Both the position numbers and the translations under genes were made by a program. Under the pieces are notes generated by a model. It did no database searches. It had not been told where the DNA came from and was given only the letters and a program-made list of their open reading frames with translations. Positions 1 to 12,037 of a DNA stretch of 64,000 nucleotides are shown here, piece after piece (position 1 is the first letter of the stretch; each line of letters begins with the position of its first letter). The stretch lies in the NCBI GenBank assembly GCA_032718475.1, contig JAUCBJ010007570.1, positions 27,708-91,707 on the forward strand, read 5' to 3'. This DNA comes from Nemertoderma westbladi (Eukaryota > Xenacoelomorpha > Nemertodermatida > Nemertodermatidae).

Positions 1-58
1 CGCAAGGCAATCTTCGCCCGCGAGCAACCTTCCCCCGATAAGATTTGTGTTAGTAACA

Positions 59-112
59 AATTGAGTGAAAGGAGCAGGTTACAGAGATGGCTTTTTCTAA
101 CCAAAACAATAA
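59..112 (+). repeat. Dispersed ~55-bp motif, copy 1
   Basis: One copy of a short interspersed motif seen about ten times in the window. It runs from GGGAAAGGAGCAGGTTACAG through a variable middle to CTAACCAAAACAATA. Here the first part reads GTGAAAGGAGCAGGTTACAG. The family is unclassified. The rest of 1-380 shows nothing I can assign apart from repeated GGGCGAAG-like words. Confidence 0.6.
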
Positions 113-380
113 TTGTTTATTGAGCGTAGATTGCCTCGGGCGAAGGTTTCCACCGGGCGATAGTTGCTCATTGTGAGGACTAAGATTGCTTTGGGCGAAG
201 ATTGGACGCGGGTGAAGTTTGCTGTACCCCTCTCAGCCCGACCGAACGGAAGGCAGAGTGGTACTGGGTGGGGCGTAGGCTACTACATCAAAAACAATAT
301 AAATTTTCTAGAAAAAAAAAAGAATTAAAAGTCAAGGAATTGAAAACAAGTGGATTCAAAATAAAAAGAACAGCAATAAA

Positions 381-560
381 GATCGCTTTGTAGGTATAAT
401 CTACAGACCTCCATCTGTTAATTTTAATACATTTCACGAAATTTTGGATAAACTTTTGTTATCTATCACTAACCTAAATGTGGATGTTGTACTGACTGGC
501 GATTTTAACGTAAACCTTAACAAAATAATCAAGGAAAGTTGTATATTTCGACATGCCTAA
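381..560 (+). pseudogene. LINE endonuclease fragment
   Basis: The frame starting at 381 reads 59 codons before a TAA at 558. It contains GIIYRPPS followed about 30 residues later by TGDFNVNL. This pairing is characteristic of the APE-type endonuclease of CR1/L2/Jockey-like non-LTR retrotransposons; the D and N of GDFN are active-site residues in that family. No start codon, reverse transcriptase or other endonuclease motif is present nearby, so it is a short dead fragment. It is not derived from the 40-44 kb LINE, whose corresponding motif reads GDFNASL. Confidence 0.7.
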
Positions 561-1000
561 ATAGCTCTGGAGTCTTTTAATCCGAGTATGGCCCAACGGA
601 CCATTTATTTAGTAACTTTTTAATTTTTTAGGAGTGACTCAGCATTTTTTGAACAACCCAAAAATAACAACCTATATTACTATATATATATATAAACTAT
701 ATTACGCCTAATGATATTTTGTGCTTAAAAAAATGAATTTTTTAAGCGATAATGGGTGAAATGATAAGACTTTTTTTTACAAGGAAATGAACCTGAAGGC
801 CTAATGTACTTAATTACAGTGAGATTCCAAATACAACAATATAATTGTTTTTTAGAGGTCGAGATTATTACAACGAATAACATACCAAATATATGCCATA
901 AGATAATGCGTTGATTACTTATTGGCCGGGCAATAATTAATTTAGTTTATTTGTTTCTCTTTATTGGACTAATCATTGAATAACGTATTAATCAGAATTA
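561..1000. other. Gene-free AT-rich spacer
   Basis: AT-rich DNA with a short TA microsatellite near 680. I see no coding region, RNA gene or recognisable repeat before the satellite begins at about 1001. Confidence 0.6.
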
Positions 1001-3490
1001 CCAAGAATTGGATGTTAGACGGATCCAAGAATTGGATGTTGGACGGATCCAAGAATTGGATGTTACGGACCAAGAATTGGATGTTAGACGGATCCAAGAA
1101 TTGGATGTTAGACGGATCGAAGAATTGGATGTTAGACGGATCCAAGAATTGGATGTTACGGACCAAGAATTGGATGTTAGACGGATCCAATAATTGGATG
1201 TTGGACGGATCCAAGAATTGGATGTTACCGACCAAGAATTGGATGTTAGACGGATCCAAGAATTGGATGTTGGACGGATCCAGAATATGATGTTGGACGG
1301 ATCCAGAATAGGATGTTGGACGGATCCAGAATAGGATGTTGGACGGATCCAAGAATTTGATGTTGGACGGAACCAGAATATGATGTTGGACGGATCCAAG
1401 AATTGGATGTTGGACGGATCCAGAGTATATGTTGGACGGATCCAAGAATTGGATGTTAGATGGATCCAGGAATTGGATGTTACGGACCCAAGAATTGGAT
1501 GTTGGAGGGATCCAGAATAGGATGTTGGACGGATCCAAGAATTGGATGTTGGACGGATCCAAGAATTGAATGTTGGACGGATCCAGAATAGGATGTTGGA
1601 CGGATCCAGAGTAGATGTTGGACGGATCCAAGAATTGGATGTTACGGACCCAAGAATTGGATGTTGGAGGGATCCAGAATAGGATGTTGGACGGATCCAA
1701 GAATTGGATGTTGGACGGATCCAAGAATTGAATGTTGGACGGATCCAGAATATGATGTTGGACGGATCCAGAATATGATGTTGGACGGATCCAAGAATTG
1801 GATGTTACGGACCCAAGAATTTGATGTTGGAGGGATCCAGAATAGGATGTTGGACGGATCCAAGAATTGGATGTTGGACGGATCCAAGAATTGAATGTTG
1901 GACGGATCCAGAATAGGATGTTGGACGGATCCAGAGTAGATGTTGGACGGATCCAAGAATTGGATGTTAAGGACCCAAGAATTGGATGTTGGAGGGATCC
2001 AGAATAGGATGTTGGACGGATCCAAGAATTGGATGTTGGACGGATCCAAGAATTGAATGTTGGACGGATCCAGAATATGATGTTGGACGGATCCAAGAAT
2101 TGGATGTTGGACGGATCCAAGAATTGGATGTTGGACGGATCCAAGAATTGGATGTTGGAGGGATCCAGAATAGGATGTTGGACGGATCCAAGAATTGGAT
2201 GTTGGACGGATCCAAGAATTGAATGTTGGACGGATCCAGAATATGATGTTGGACGGATCCAGAATATGATGTTGGACGGATCCAAGAATTGGATGTTGGA
2301 CGGATCCAAGAATTGAATGTTGGACGGATCCAGAATATGATGTTGGACGGATCCAAGAATTGGATGTTGGACGGATCCAAGAATTGGATGTTGGACGGAT
2401 CCAAGAATTGGATGTTAGACGGATCCAAGAATTGGATGTTGGACGGATCCAGAATATGATGTTGGACGGATCCAAGAATTAGATGTTACGGACCAAGAAT
2501 GGATGTTAGACGGATCCAAGAATTGGATGTTGGACGGATCCAGAATAGGATGTTGGACGGATCAAGAATAGGATGTTGGACGGATCCAGAATAGGATGTT
2601 GGACGGATCCAGAATAGGATGTTGGGCGGATCCAGAATGGGATGTTAGACGGATCCAAGAATTGGATGTTAGACCTTTCCAAGAATTGGATGTTTGGCGG
2701 ATCAACGAATTGGATGTTAGATGGATCCAGGAATTGGATGTTACGGATCCAATAATTTGATGTTACGGACCAAGACTTGGATGTTGTACAGATCCAATAA
2801 TATGATGTTGGACGGATCCAAGAATTGGATGTTACGGACCCAAGAATTGGATGTTGGAGGGATCCAGAATAGGATGTTGGATGGATCCAAGAATTGGATG
2901 TTGGACGGATCCAAGAATTGAATGTTGGACGGATCCAGAATATGATGTTGGACGGATCCAAGAATTGAATGTTGGACGGATCCAAGAATTGGATGTTGGA
3001 CGGATCCAAGAATTGGATGTTAGACGGATCCAAGAATTGGATGTTGGACGGATCCAGAATAGGATGTTGGACGGATCCAAGAATTGGATGTTACGGACCA
3101 ATAATGGATGTTGGACGGATCCAGAATAGGATGTTGGACGGATCAAGAATAGGATGTTGGACGGATCCAGAATAGGATGTTGGACGGATCCAGAATAGGA
3201 TGTTGGACGGATCCAGAATGGGATGTTAGACCTTTCCAAGAATTGGATGTTTGGCGGATCAACGAATTGGATGTTAGATGGATCCAGGAATTGGATGTTA
3301 CGGATCCAATAATTTGATGTTACGGACCAAGACTTGGATGTTAGACGGATCCAAGAATTGGATGTTGGACGGATCCAGAATATGATGTTGGACGGATCCA
3401 GAATAGGATGTTGGACGGATCCAAGAATTGGATGTTGGACGGATCCAAGAATTGGATGTTGGACGGATCCAAGAATTGGATGTTACGGAC
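1001..3490. repeat. 24-bp satellite array, block 1
   Basis: About 100 tandem copies of a 24-bp unit (GGATGTTGGACGGATCC plus AAGAATT), mixed with a 23-bp variant ending AGAATA and shorter ACGGACC-type units. Most units carry a BamHI site, GGATCC. A marker unit with TTGGAGGGATCC recurs at about 1502, 1663, 1828, 1988 and 2155, giving a higher-order period of about 160-167 bp. Because 24 is a multiple of 3, several frames stay open on both strands and translate as DPSNIQFL or KNWMLDGS repeats. I regard these as by-products, not proteins. The array continues beyond the hAT insertion at 5166. Confidence 0.95.
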
Positions 3491-3862
3491 TAGGGATGTC
3501 CCGGAATCGATATTTTGATTCCGGCCGGAACCGGAACCGGAATTCAACATGCCGGAATACTAAATGACCCATGAAACTGTATAATTTTACATATTAATAT
3601 AATTTAATATTTACAGCTAAGTTTGATAATGAGATGAATCAGAACCTTGGGGGGAATTAAGGTGGGTGGAGTGGAGAATGGCCTGGCTGGCCCGTTATGG
3701 CCTATTATGGTGACGGTATGGTACTTCGGCATTATTTAATATCATTTTTTTCTAAAATCGATAACCTTAGGTTTTTAGCCTTTAGACTCCTAAAAACCTA
3801 CGTTAAACAAAAACTTACGGTTTCGCGTCATTAGGTCCTTTGGTGCAATATCCTGGTGTCTT

Positions 3863-3911
3863 TAAGGGAAAGGAGCATGTTACAGAGACATGTTATTCGA
3901 ACCAAAACAAT
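3863..3911 (+). repeat. Dispersed ~55-bp motif, copy 2
   Basis: GGGAAAGGAGCATGTTACAG followed by CGAACCAAAACAATA, inside the hAT element. It is another member of the unclassified family described at 59-112. Confidence 0.6.
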
Positions 3912-4319
3912 ATACGAGGCCACTAGTACATCACATGTTACAGTTTAATTGTTGCTGGGAATAAATAGATTTATGGTAAGAAATGGATTTGCTGTAAATA
4001 GAAACAAAACTACTATATTATGCAGCACCTACGACGCAGAACTGAACTAACGACAACTCGCAGGACCTGTACGTATTGTAATAACGTTTTATATTTATAT
4101 TAGTTTTAGGTTAAAGTAGTAATTGTAATTGTGTTAATCGTTAATCGAGTTTCATTGCTAACTTTACAAGGTTAGCAATTTATTTAGCCTCCTGTAATTA
4201 TCATATTATTTAATAATTAATTCAATGTAAAATAATGTAAAATCAATCTAAAAAAACGCCATTTTATAAGCAAATTGTAATAATTAAATTGGAAAAACCA
4301 CCCGCTAAGGCCCGTGCTC

Positions 4320-4641
4320 CACTGGTAAGTCTTATGTAGTCTTAGTCAGAATAAATTATGGAACACGTTGGTTTCAATGGGGGCGTCTCCACTGGTAAAT
4401 CGTAAGTTACGACCGATGAGTCGAAAGTGATTATGTCCCATGTTCCATCTTTTACTACATGACTCATGTGTTATATCCTGCAAGAGGCCTCTGATTGGTT
4501 ACTTTGGGTATAAATATGCAGTAAATGTGAGAGCATCTTATATTTTTATCAAATGACTTATGACTTGTGTTACCAATGGAGCAAGGAGGCATTCATTTTG
4601 AGATTCTGACTAAGACAAAATCTGAAAACGACTTACCAGTG
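4320..4641. mobile_element. MITE-like inverted-repeat element nested in hAT
   Basis: The ends are inverted copies: CACTGGTAAGTC at 4320 and its complement GACTTACCAGTG ending at 4641. The matching continues inwards as GTCTTAGTCAGAAT against ATTCTGACTAAGAC. A second, inner pair (TGCTCCACTGGTAA near 4314 and TTACCAATGGAGCA near 4572) makes the exact boundary uncertain. I could not find a clear target duplication. There is no coding capacity, and the length (about 320 bp) fits a MITE. Confidence 0.55.
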
Positions 4642-4742
4642 TTACAATGAAATGTGTTACATATACCCATCAAGACTGAATTCACTTTAATAAACAGGGT
4701 GGCTGAGAATTTTCCCTCGTTAGATAGGTTATTTAGGTTCTA

Positions 4743-4925
4743 CCTTGATGTAGTGGTTGCATTGATTTCCAATCTATCTGGAGGTCGTGGGTTCGATCCC
4801 TGCATGTGGGCCAAGACAGTCTTCGATTCGACACGAATGGTTTGAAGGGGCTAACCAGGGCACATCTATGCCTTTCATCCTTAAATGTTAGCTCTAACGG
4901 TCGAAGAAATCTTTATTTCTATACT
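4743..4925 (+). repeat. tRNA-related SINE
   Basis: A tRNA-like head contains an A-box-like stretch (TGATGTAGTGG near 4745) and a strong B-box (GGTTCGATCCC near 4791), spaced as in a tRNA. Between them GATT-TCC-AATC can form an anticodon-like hairpin. About 110 bp of unrelated tail follows. No intact acceptor stem is visible, so I read it as a tRNA-derived SINE rather than a functional tRNA gene. It lies within the hAT element, so it either inserted later or was carried along. Confidence 0.55.
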
Positions 4926-5165
4926 TGTTTACAAGTGTTGAAAAGTATCTTAAACTAATTGGTAATATTGTTTAAAAAATATACAAATGTTAATAATAAT
5001 TTAACAAACTAATTGCAACTATCAAACTAGATATGAACCTTGCAATTCCGGTAAAATTCCGGCCGGAATTGACCCCATTCCGGCAATTCCGGCCGGAACC
5101 AGAATCGGGCAAAAACCGCCGGAATTCCGGCCGGAACGGAATTCCGGGACATCCCTATTACGGAC

Positions 5166-6520
5166 CCAAGAATTGGATGTTGGAGGGATCCAGAATAGGA
5201 TGTTGGACGGATCCAAGAATTGGATGTTGGACGGATCCAAGAATTGAATGTTGGACGGATCCAGAATATGATGTTGGACGGATCCAAGAATTGGATGTTG
5301 GACGGATCCAAGAATTGGATGTTGGACGGATCCAAGAATTGGATGTTGGACGGATCCAAGAATTGGATGTTAGACGGATCCAAGAATTGGATGTTGGACG
5401 GATCCAGAATAGGATGTTGGACGGATCCAAGAATTGGATGTTGGACGGATCCAAGAATTGGATGTTGGACGGATCCAAGAATTGGATGTTGGACGGATCC
5501 AGAATAGGATGTTGGACGGATCCAAGAATTGGATGTTACGGACCAATAATGGATGTTGGACGGATCAAGAATAGGATGTTGGACGGATCCAGAATAGGAT
5601 GTTGGACGGATCCAGAATAGGATGTTGGACGGATCCAAGAATTGGATGTTGGACGGATCCAGAATAGGATGTTGGACGGATCCAAGAATTGGATGTTACG
5701 GACCAATAATGGATGTTGGACGGATCCAGAATAGGATGTTGGACGGATCAAGAATAGGATGTTGGACGGATCCAAGAATTGGATGTTACGGACCAATAAT
5801 GGATGTTGGACGGATCCAGAATAGGATGTTGGACGGATCAAGAATAGGATGTTGGACGGATCCAGAATAGGATGTTGGACGGATCCAGAATTGGATGTTG
5901 GACGGATCCAGAATGGGATGTTAGACCTTTCCAAGAATTGGATGTTTGGCGGATCAACGAATTGGATGTTAGATGGATCCAGGAATTGGATGTTACGGAT
6001 CCAATAATTTGATGTTACGGACCAAGAATTGGATGTTAGACGGATCCAAGAATTGGATGTTGGACGGATCCAGAATAGGATGTTGGACGGATCCAAGAAT
6101 TGGATGTTACGGACCAATAATGGATGTTGGACGGATCCAGAATAGGATGTTGGACGGATCAAGAATAGGATGTTGGACGGATCCAGAATAGGATGTTGGA
6201 CGGATCCAGAATTGGATGTTGGACGGATCCAGAATGGGATGTTGGACGGATCCAGAATGGGATGTTAGACCTTTCCAAGAATTGGATGTTTGGCGGATCA
6301 ACGAATTGGATGTTAGATGGATCCAGGAATTGGATGTTACGGATCCAATAATTTGATGTTACGGACCAAGACTTGGATGTTAGACGGATCCAAGAATTGG
6401 ATGTTGGACGGATCCAGAATATGATGTTGGACGGATCCAGAATAGGATGTTGGACGGATCCAAGAATTGGATGTTGGACTGATCCAAGAATTGGATGTTG
6501 GATGGATCAAAGAATTGGAT
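5166..6520. repeat. 24-bp satellite array, block 2
   Basis: This continues the 1001-3490 array on the other side of the hAT insertion, with about 56 units of the same 24/23-bp types and the same GGATCC core. Sub-blocks with CCTTTCCAAGAATTGG and TTTGGCGGATCAACG recur near 2668, 3233, 5928 and 6271, showing that segments of several units were copied together. The end of the array runs directly into a dispersed sequence (CTCACACGTGTTTGT). Confidence 0.95.
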
Positions 6521-6860
6521 GACCTTATTTCTCACACGTGTTTGTTTGTTTATGACGGTCTTTATTGGTTTTGCAAAATTGCGCTTTATTTCGTTTAGAA
6601 TTGTAGAGAATATATATTTCCTACAAACAGAGTTATTTTAACATACAATATACTACTAACTGTACAGTGTACAAGCTTTGCCAGGGAGTGCTGGCAATAA
6701 TGGACGGATCCATTGCTGTCAATATTGTTGTAATAAATTACAAGTCTATGCAGGGCAGCCTAAGAACGAACAAATACAAAACATTGGGCAAAGTACCGTC
6801 TGTCTGTACAATGCGAAATTTTACAGAAAGCATGTCCAATAGATGCCTCCTATAGGGTGT
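6521..6860 (+). repeat. Dispersed element next to the satellite
   Basis: CTTATTTCTCACACGTGTTTGT-like sequence at about 6524, and about 150 bp around GCAGGGCAGCCTAAGAACGA (6665-6815), are repeated in reverse complement at 10200-10490, where a single satellite unit sits between the two blocks. This links the satellite to a dispersed repeat. There is no credible coding region. The DNA from 6860 to 7310 is AT-rich and otherwise featureless. Confidence 0.6.
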
Positions 6861-7310
6861 CGACATAATATTGATTGAGTGAATAATTGCATTGAGTGAA
6901 TTGGTTTTTTTGGAGCTAAATTTGGCGCCAGCAGCGTCATAGGGATTTATCTGATATTCGCCACTCATATTCTCTTATAAAATACAGTATCGGTATTAAA
7001 AGAAATATTTACTGTACATAGAAAAAAATTTAAATAAATATTCCAAAAAAATTTAAATTTTTGGGGTTGTGGGGTAGGCACATAATTTGAATGTTCAACT
7101 ATATAGTTGAGTTGGAAATTGTATGTTATCTTGTTAAACGGGGAAGGGGGTTAAAAGGAGGGGGTTACTGCCTTTCAACTTTTTTTCTATTTCATCTTCA
7201 GCACATTTTTCAGATATGAAAACCGTTTAGCCAAATCTTTCTTACTTCTCGCAATATGGCTGACTGTCCGTTTTACCGTCAGTCTGTCCGTCAGTAGCAT
7301 GTCTCCAAAA

Positions 7311-8062
7311 CTACTACTACTAGGATCGGCATGCTGCATTGCAGCTGCATTATATATATATTCCATATATATATATTAAGAATGCTGTGCCGGCTTGTCG
7401 AAAACATTGCGCATCATCAACTCCCTATCACCCATGACATTTGCTAGATCATCCGCATCTTCAAGGCCAGTGTCCTTTAAGATGCGTCTCAAGAAAGTCA
7501 TGGGCTGTCCACCATGCTTATTCACTCCATGAGGCCGCCAAAGAACATGAATATGATCTGGCTGGTCCTCACGGCGAAAGCAATGTCCGGACTGCAAAGC
7601 GGAGGCGGCTTTGTTCTGTTGTCAAGCTTGGGATTCCAATGGTACACCTTCAATATTATAGTGTCTGGTTGGAGATGTGTGCATTGTACTTGATACAATG
7701 AACCCTGCATAGCATTCTTGTAGCCATCCAGAGATTTGGTGTCCTCAGCAGTTAGAGGCCTGCATGGACTCCCATAGAGGAGTACTGGAACTACTGCTGC
7801 TCTAAATAATCGGAGCTTAAGTTTCCGATGAATTATTTGTGACTTCCAATTCCTGGAATGCCCATTCAAGGCTGCCCATGCCTTTCCCTTACGTATCGGA
7901 GGTTTATGCTTTTTCGTTTAATTATTCTTATGCTCACCCGGCAAGAGACTTGATGTGGACTTTCAAAGTTAACTGTCAAAAGTTTGGTCTTTTGGAGTTA
8001 ACAAAAAAACCAACACTAGAAGCAGCCTGTTCTAATGAGCTGAGGAGCCGTCGGGCTCCGTT
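7311..8062 (-). pseudogene. LINE 3' fragment (copy A)
   Basis: This matches the 3' end of the near-complete LINE at 40131-43900. It begins with the same (ACT)n tail and GGATCGGCATGCTGC terminus, then encodes on the minus strand pieces of the LINE C-terminus: [42 protein letters not shown]. Frameshifts and a TA-rich insertion break the frame. It is 5'-truncated near 8062, within the region upstream of the FADD catalytic motif. It is a dead fragment of the commonest LINE family here. Confidence 0.88.
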
Positions 8063-10195
8063 GGGCACAGCACAAGGCTGCAGTTTAATTTCTACTCGTA
8101 GTTTGCAGTCCCCCATTGAACACATGTAGCGGTAGAGGTAGGGCAAAATAGTGAATTGAAGTATAAAACGCATGGATAACACGTGAGGATGAGGAATTGG
8201 AGATGGCATAGAAGCCTGGGCTTGAAGGTTGCCATCACCGGGGAGATAGAGAGAGTAAGGATAAGAGACAGGGAATAAATAAAAGTGTGATATGCGTGTT
8301 TACGTGTTTGCGGTTAATTGTATAATTTGTAAAGAATACATTTTTACGGTTAGTTAAATTTGCGGAGGCCAAATTGCGCACTGCACAGCACAAGGCTGCA
8401 GTTTAATTTTTACTCGTAATCGACAGTTATTTGCGTCGACTTTCCCCTGGAGAGCGGTGAATTTTGATAAATTTTATAGAGTTCCCCCTCCCCCCTACCT
8501 AAAATAGTTTACTTACTGTTTCAGAAACCTGGGTGTATCGATCGATGGTCTTTGGCACGAGTACTAAAGAGGAAGTATATAGAATATAGAAGAATATAGG
8601 AACAGCACAATTTCCCCCAGAAATTTGACCCAGGTACAATTACTCCATATTACCGAATAAGCAATATATAATTTGGTTTTATTTATTTATGATTTAGATA
8701 TTTTATTTAGATATATATTGGTTTAAATAAAAATATTACTTTCATGTAGGTTGTTTGTCGGTTGGTTGGCAGCAGCTGGTATGGTAGTTACACTCAGCAC
8801 CGAAATATCTAATCGAGCTTCATCATGCATTAACTCACCTTGGGAATAAATCCTCATCCATTAGGGGCTACGTCTTTTGCTCCAATGCTGGATCCAAAAA
8901 CATATCCTGCAAAACATCATTACGGGGTAATGCGGGAAAGTAACCGTACATGCATGAGAGTGAGTGGATGGGTATCAAGGAAGTAGTGCTGTGTCTCAAA
9001 CTCTAACAGTGCATTAGCCATTGTGAAGATCCAGGAAAATAAGCTAGATCAACCGCATTTGTAAGGAGAGGAAAACAGGAATCAGGCAAAAAGTACAGGA
9101 AGTTTAATTAGGTGAATACCTGAGAATGGTGCAAAGGGAAACAAACATCGGGGATATCAAGCCCTTACAATCCTTTCAAGTGTAAAGCTAGGGGAGTCAA
9201 ATTATTGTACTATTCAAATATTCTGCTTTACTCAATGTTAAATAATTTAATGTTCTCTAATATTTATTACGTAACTAGAGAGCCACTTTAACTACATAAA
9301 CCAATATTTGATATTGAGTTCCGTTTTGTAGTTCGCCTTGTAGACACTAAATTGTAATAACTTTTGAGTGTGTGAATGAATTTTGCTCAAATTACTTGCA
9401 AACTTTTTCTATGTCGATGCTGTTTCAACACATGTAATAAAATTTAAGAAATTCCTGAAATATATATAAGAAATATTTTAATTTACTTCTTTTCGATGGG
9501 AAAAAAACTTTCCCAAGATACTTTTTCCCTAGGGAAAAAAGTGAAAATTTTTCTCCCGATTTTGGGGTATATTCGAGGGAATAACTAACAATTTAAGAAT
9601 AATTTACGTTTATAATAATAATAATAATAATTTACGTTTATTTTAATTAAAATTACAAAAAGTAAATTTGAAAAAAAAAACTTAAAGAAGAATTACAATT
9701 AAACGAATAACATTATATTAATTAAAATTAATGGATAATAAATGAAAAGGACTAAAATGAAGGTTAACACAATGTTGAGCAATTCTAGTCCTTTTCATTC
9801 ATTTTCACTATAATAATTAACATGAATGTTAGTTCTTTTTGTGTAATTTATAATTTATTTTTGCTGAGCACATAAGCAATAGCAAGCTTACGTCGTAAGC
9901 TTACTGGTACTACTGGTTAATCAGTAGGTGGCAAAGTAGAAGTACGGCGGTAGTATTAGTAGTGGTAGTATCTTCTATGGCACCATAGAAAATTTGATTG
10001 GTGGCACCGACAGCGCCATCAGCAAATTTCCAAAAAACAACCCTGAATTCTACGCTTATGATTGGTCATTCAAGAATTATTTTCAATGTTGCTAGGCAAC
10101 CAACAGGTCCCTCACAACCAAAACATTGTACTTGCATACACAACTAAGTCCATGAACCAATAATCAAAGATTCATCAAATTCCATCAATATTAAG
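8063..10195. other. Gene-free intergenic DNA with small foldbacks
   Basis: No convincing coding region. A stretch sharing GCACAGCACAAGGCTGCAG occurs twice (about 8067 and 8386). There is a perfect palindrome TTTTTCCCTAGGGAAAAA near 9524, and a small foldback around 9740-9830 in which AAAAGGACTAAAATG faces TAGTCCTTTTCATTC. AT-rich ATA/TTA microsatellite lies near 9610. Confidence 0.5.
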
Positions 10196-10199
10196 TGCA

Positions 10200-10490
10200 A
10201 GAAGTTCTGTGTAGAAACAAACAAACAGACAAACACACATACAAACACGTGTGAGTAATAAGGACATCCAATTCTTGGATCCGTCCAATATATATTTTGT
10301 ATATATATATTGTACAGGCGGAACTTAGCCCAATGTTTCGTTTTTCGTTCTTAGGCTGCCCTGCATGTGTGACGTGTAATTCATTACAACAATATTGATA
10401 GCAACGGATCCTCCCATTATTACCAGCTCTCGAGGGCTGGCTGGTATGCGTATAAGTAATGGCCCAATTAGCTTTTCGGAAAGCGATGAA
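10200..10490 (-). repeat. Dispersed element with one satellite unit
   Basis: In reverse complement this shares two blocks with 6521-6860 (around GCAGGGCAGCCTAAGAACGA and around CACACGTGTTTGT). Between the blocks, at 10264-10288, sits exactly one copy of the 24-bp satellite unit (ACATCCAATTCTTGGATCCG on the plus strand). It looks like an unamplified version of the structure that gave rise to the large arrays at 1-6.5 kb. Confidence 0.65.
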
Positions 10491-10499
10491 CATGATATA

Positions 10500-11468
10500 T
10501 AGAACATATGTCTCTATCGATCGTGTGTATCTTGGGCTGGGCGTGATAGATAAACTGCGTAAATACTATTAGACAAAGCAAGTATAGTAGTTATAACAAA
10601 CGAACATTGTAAAAATCTTAGAAGTTGGTCAGTGGATGGCATTATGGCGTATAAATAAAAATGGGTATAATTCATAACAGTTTAACTTTATAATATTGCC
10701 ACAAATGTTTATGAAGAAAACATTAACTAACAGCCATGACAATAACATATCCAATTATTATAAACTTCAGTTGAGTGTTTCATTTTAAGGTTAGTGGCAA
10801 AATACATAGCTCTAAATTATGCATCATCAGACGTCCCTACGAGAAATCAAACATATACTTATGACCATTTATACATCAGGTTGTTGTAAAAACTTGTACT
10901 GACTCGGACTAAACAGATAAACAGAACGAATATTTCAACGTGGGTTGTGAATTTTTTGACATCTCACTCAATAGACTGCCACATGTTCTGATCCGACTGT
11001 AACTACTTAATTTCAAAACATGTCGTAGAAGTACTATAATTGCCAAAGTCAATCAAAGATAATCTGTGCTACTTTTATTACTTACCTATCTATCTATGAA
11101 ATATTTAGCCTAAAAAAGAAAATATCAAATAGCCGGCAATAGTACAGGGATAACCGTGAATTAATGATACCAGGACGTTAATTACTGACTGAAAACCATC
11201 ATCCGATGGTGGAGAGTTAACCCACATCACCATGTATTTCTTCGCCAGCCAGAAAATTCCATTGGCCTGTATTTTGTTGGATAAAGTACAGAAAGTCCGT
11301 CGACAGAAATAAACAAAACATAAAAGCAGGTGATGTCAACGTAATAAACACCCGATGATAAATATAGTTTAATAAACGTGTATCAATAAAATCAAATACC
11401 GTACTCGAGTCCAGTAAGGGTGAAGAAATACCTCCCGTAGCAGGTTGATAGGATGCAGTCTGAAGGAA
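10500..11468. other. Gene-free DNA downstream of the SAFB-like gene
   Basis: I see no coding region or recognisable repeat. The interval lies 3' of the SAFB-like gene and probably holds its 3' UTR. A TTTATT (AATAAA on the minus strand) occurs near 11076, but nothing closer to the stop codon is obvious. Confidence 0.4.
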
Positions 11469-12037
11469 TTAGAAGCCACGTCTAGCAGGAAGGTACCGTC
11501 CAGATGTTGGAGCAGTAGACCCCATCGTGTTGACGCTGCTAGGCAACGGCATACCGCCGAGGCCAGACGAGCCGCCTGCACCGTACGACGGGGGCGGCAT
11601 ACTGTAATTGGATGGCGGCGCCACTCCTCCCATCGTGTGGCTACTTATAACAGACCCCAGACTGGCGCCCCAACTCGAGCTGGCGAGGGCGCCTCCTCTC
11701 GCTACAGGGGCCGGCGAGCGCCCGCTCCTAGGGCGACCCTGCTGTGGCGGCGAGCGCCCAGAGGGCATCCCGCCACCGCGGCGTTCCTGCGGCGGCGCCC
11801 GGCCCATCGGTGCGACACCCGGTCGTCGGCTCGGTGGCGAACGCGCCACCCTCAGTGGCGATCTATCCCGACGTTGTGTCTGCGGCGCCCGGCCGCGTTG
11901 CCCCATCATCTCGGCTTCCCTTTGCGGCGCGTCGCGTCTGTAACTTTGTGGCGGCGGCTCCATCTCACGCCGCCCACCACTCGATGGATCGTGTCTCCCT
12001 GGAGCTGATGACGACATCATGGACGAAAGTCCACCCC
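11469..12037 (-). CDS. SAFB-like protein, terminal exon
   Basis: The frame ends at 11469 with RRGF and a stop. It encodes a low-complexity C-terminus rich in Arg, Gly, Pro and Ser (RSPPSRRP, GGGMPSGRSPPQQGRPRSGR, GGVAPPSNYSMPPPSYGAGG), as expected for the RG-rich tail of SAFB-family RNA-binding proteins. I place the 3' splice site so the exon starts at 12037 (GACCAG before GGGGTGG). That choice joins in frame, as RGGGLSSMM, to the donor at 13328. The alternative AG 14 bases upstream (TTTACTAG) does not preserve the frame with that donor. Codon use is GC-rich like the first exon. The intron (12038-13328) contains no recognisable gene. Confidence 0.7.

Larger units (their letters stand above)
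3491..5157. mobile_element. Non-autonomous hAT-type DNA transposon
   Basis: A 1,667-bp element inserted in the 24-bp satellite. Its ends are perfect 17-bp inverted repeats (TAGGGATGTCCCGGAAT), and it is flanked by an exact 8-bp direct repeat TTACGGAC at 3483-3490 and 5158-5165. An 8-bp duplication with TAGGG-type termini is the hallmark of the hAT superfamily. Both ends also carry clusters of CCGGCCGGAA/CCGGAATT subterminal motifs. The interior has no transposase reading frame, so it is non-autonomous. It holds an inverted-repeat element (4320-4641), a tRNA-related SINE (from 4743) and a copy of the dispersed 55-bp motif (3863-3911). Confidence 0.92.

Noticed and set aside
4743-4811. Functional tRNA gene
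   Set aside because: A B-box is present, but the acceptor stem does not pair and a SINE-like tail follows.
969-6301. Long repetitive open frames (DPSNIQFL, KNWMLDGS) read as proteins
   Set aside because: The repeat unit is 24 bp, so any stop-free unit keeps frames open on both strands at once. Units of 23 bp shift the frame at random, and there is no start context or non-repeat domain.
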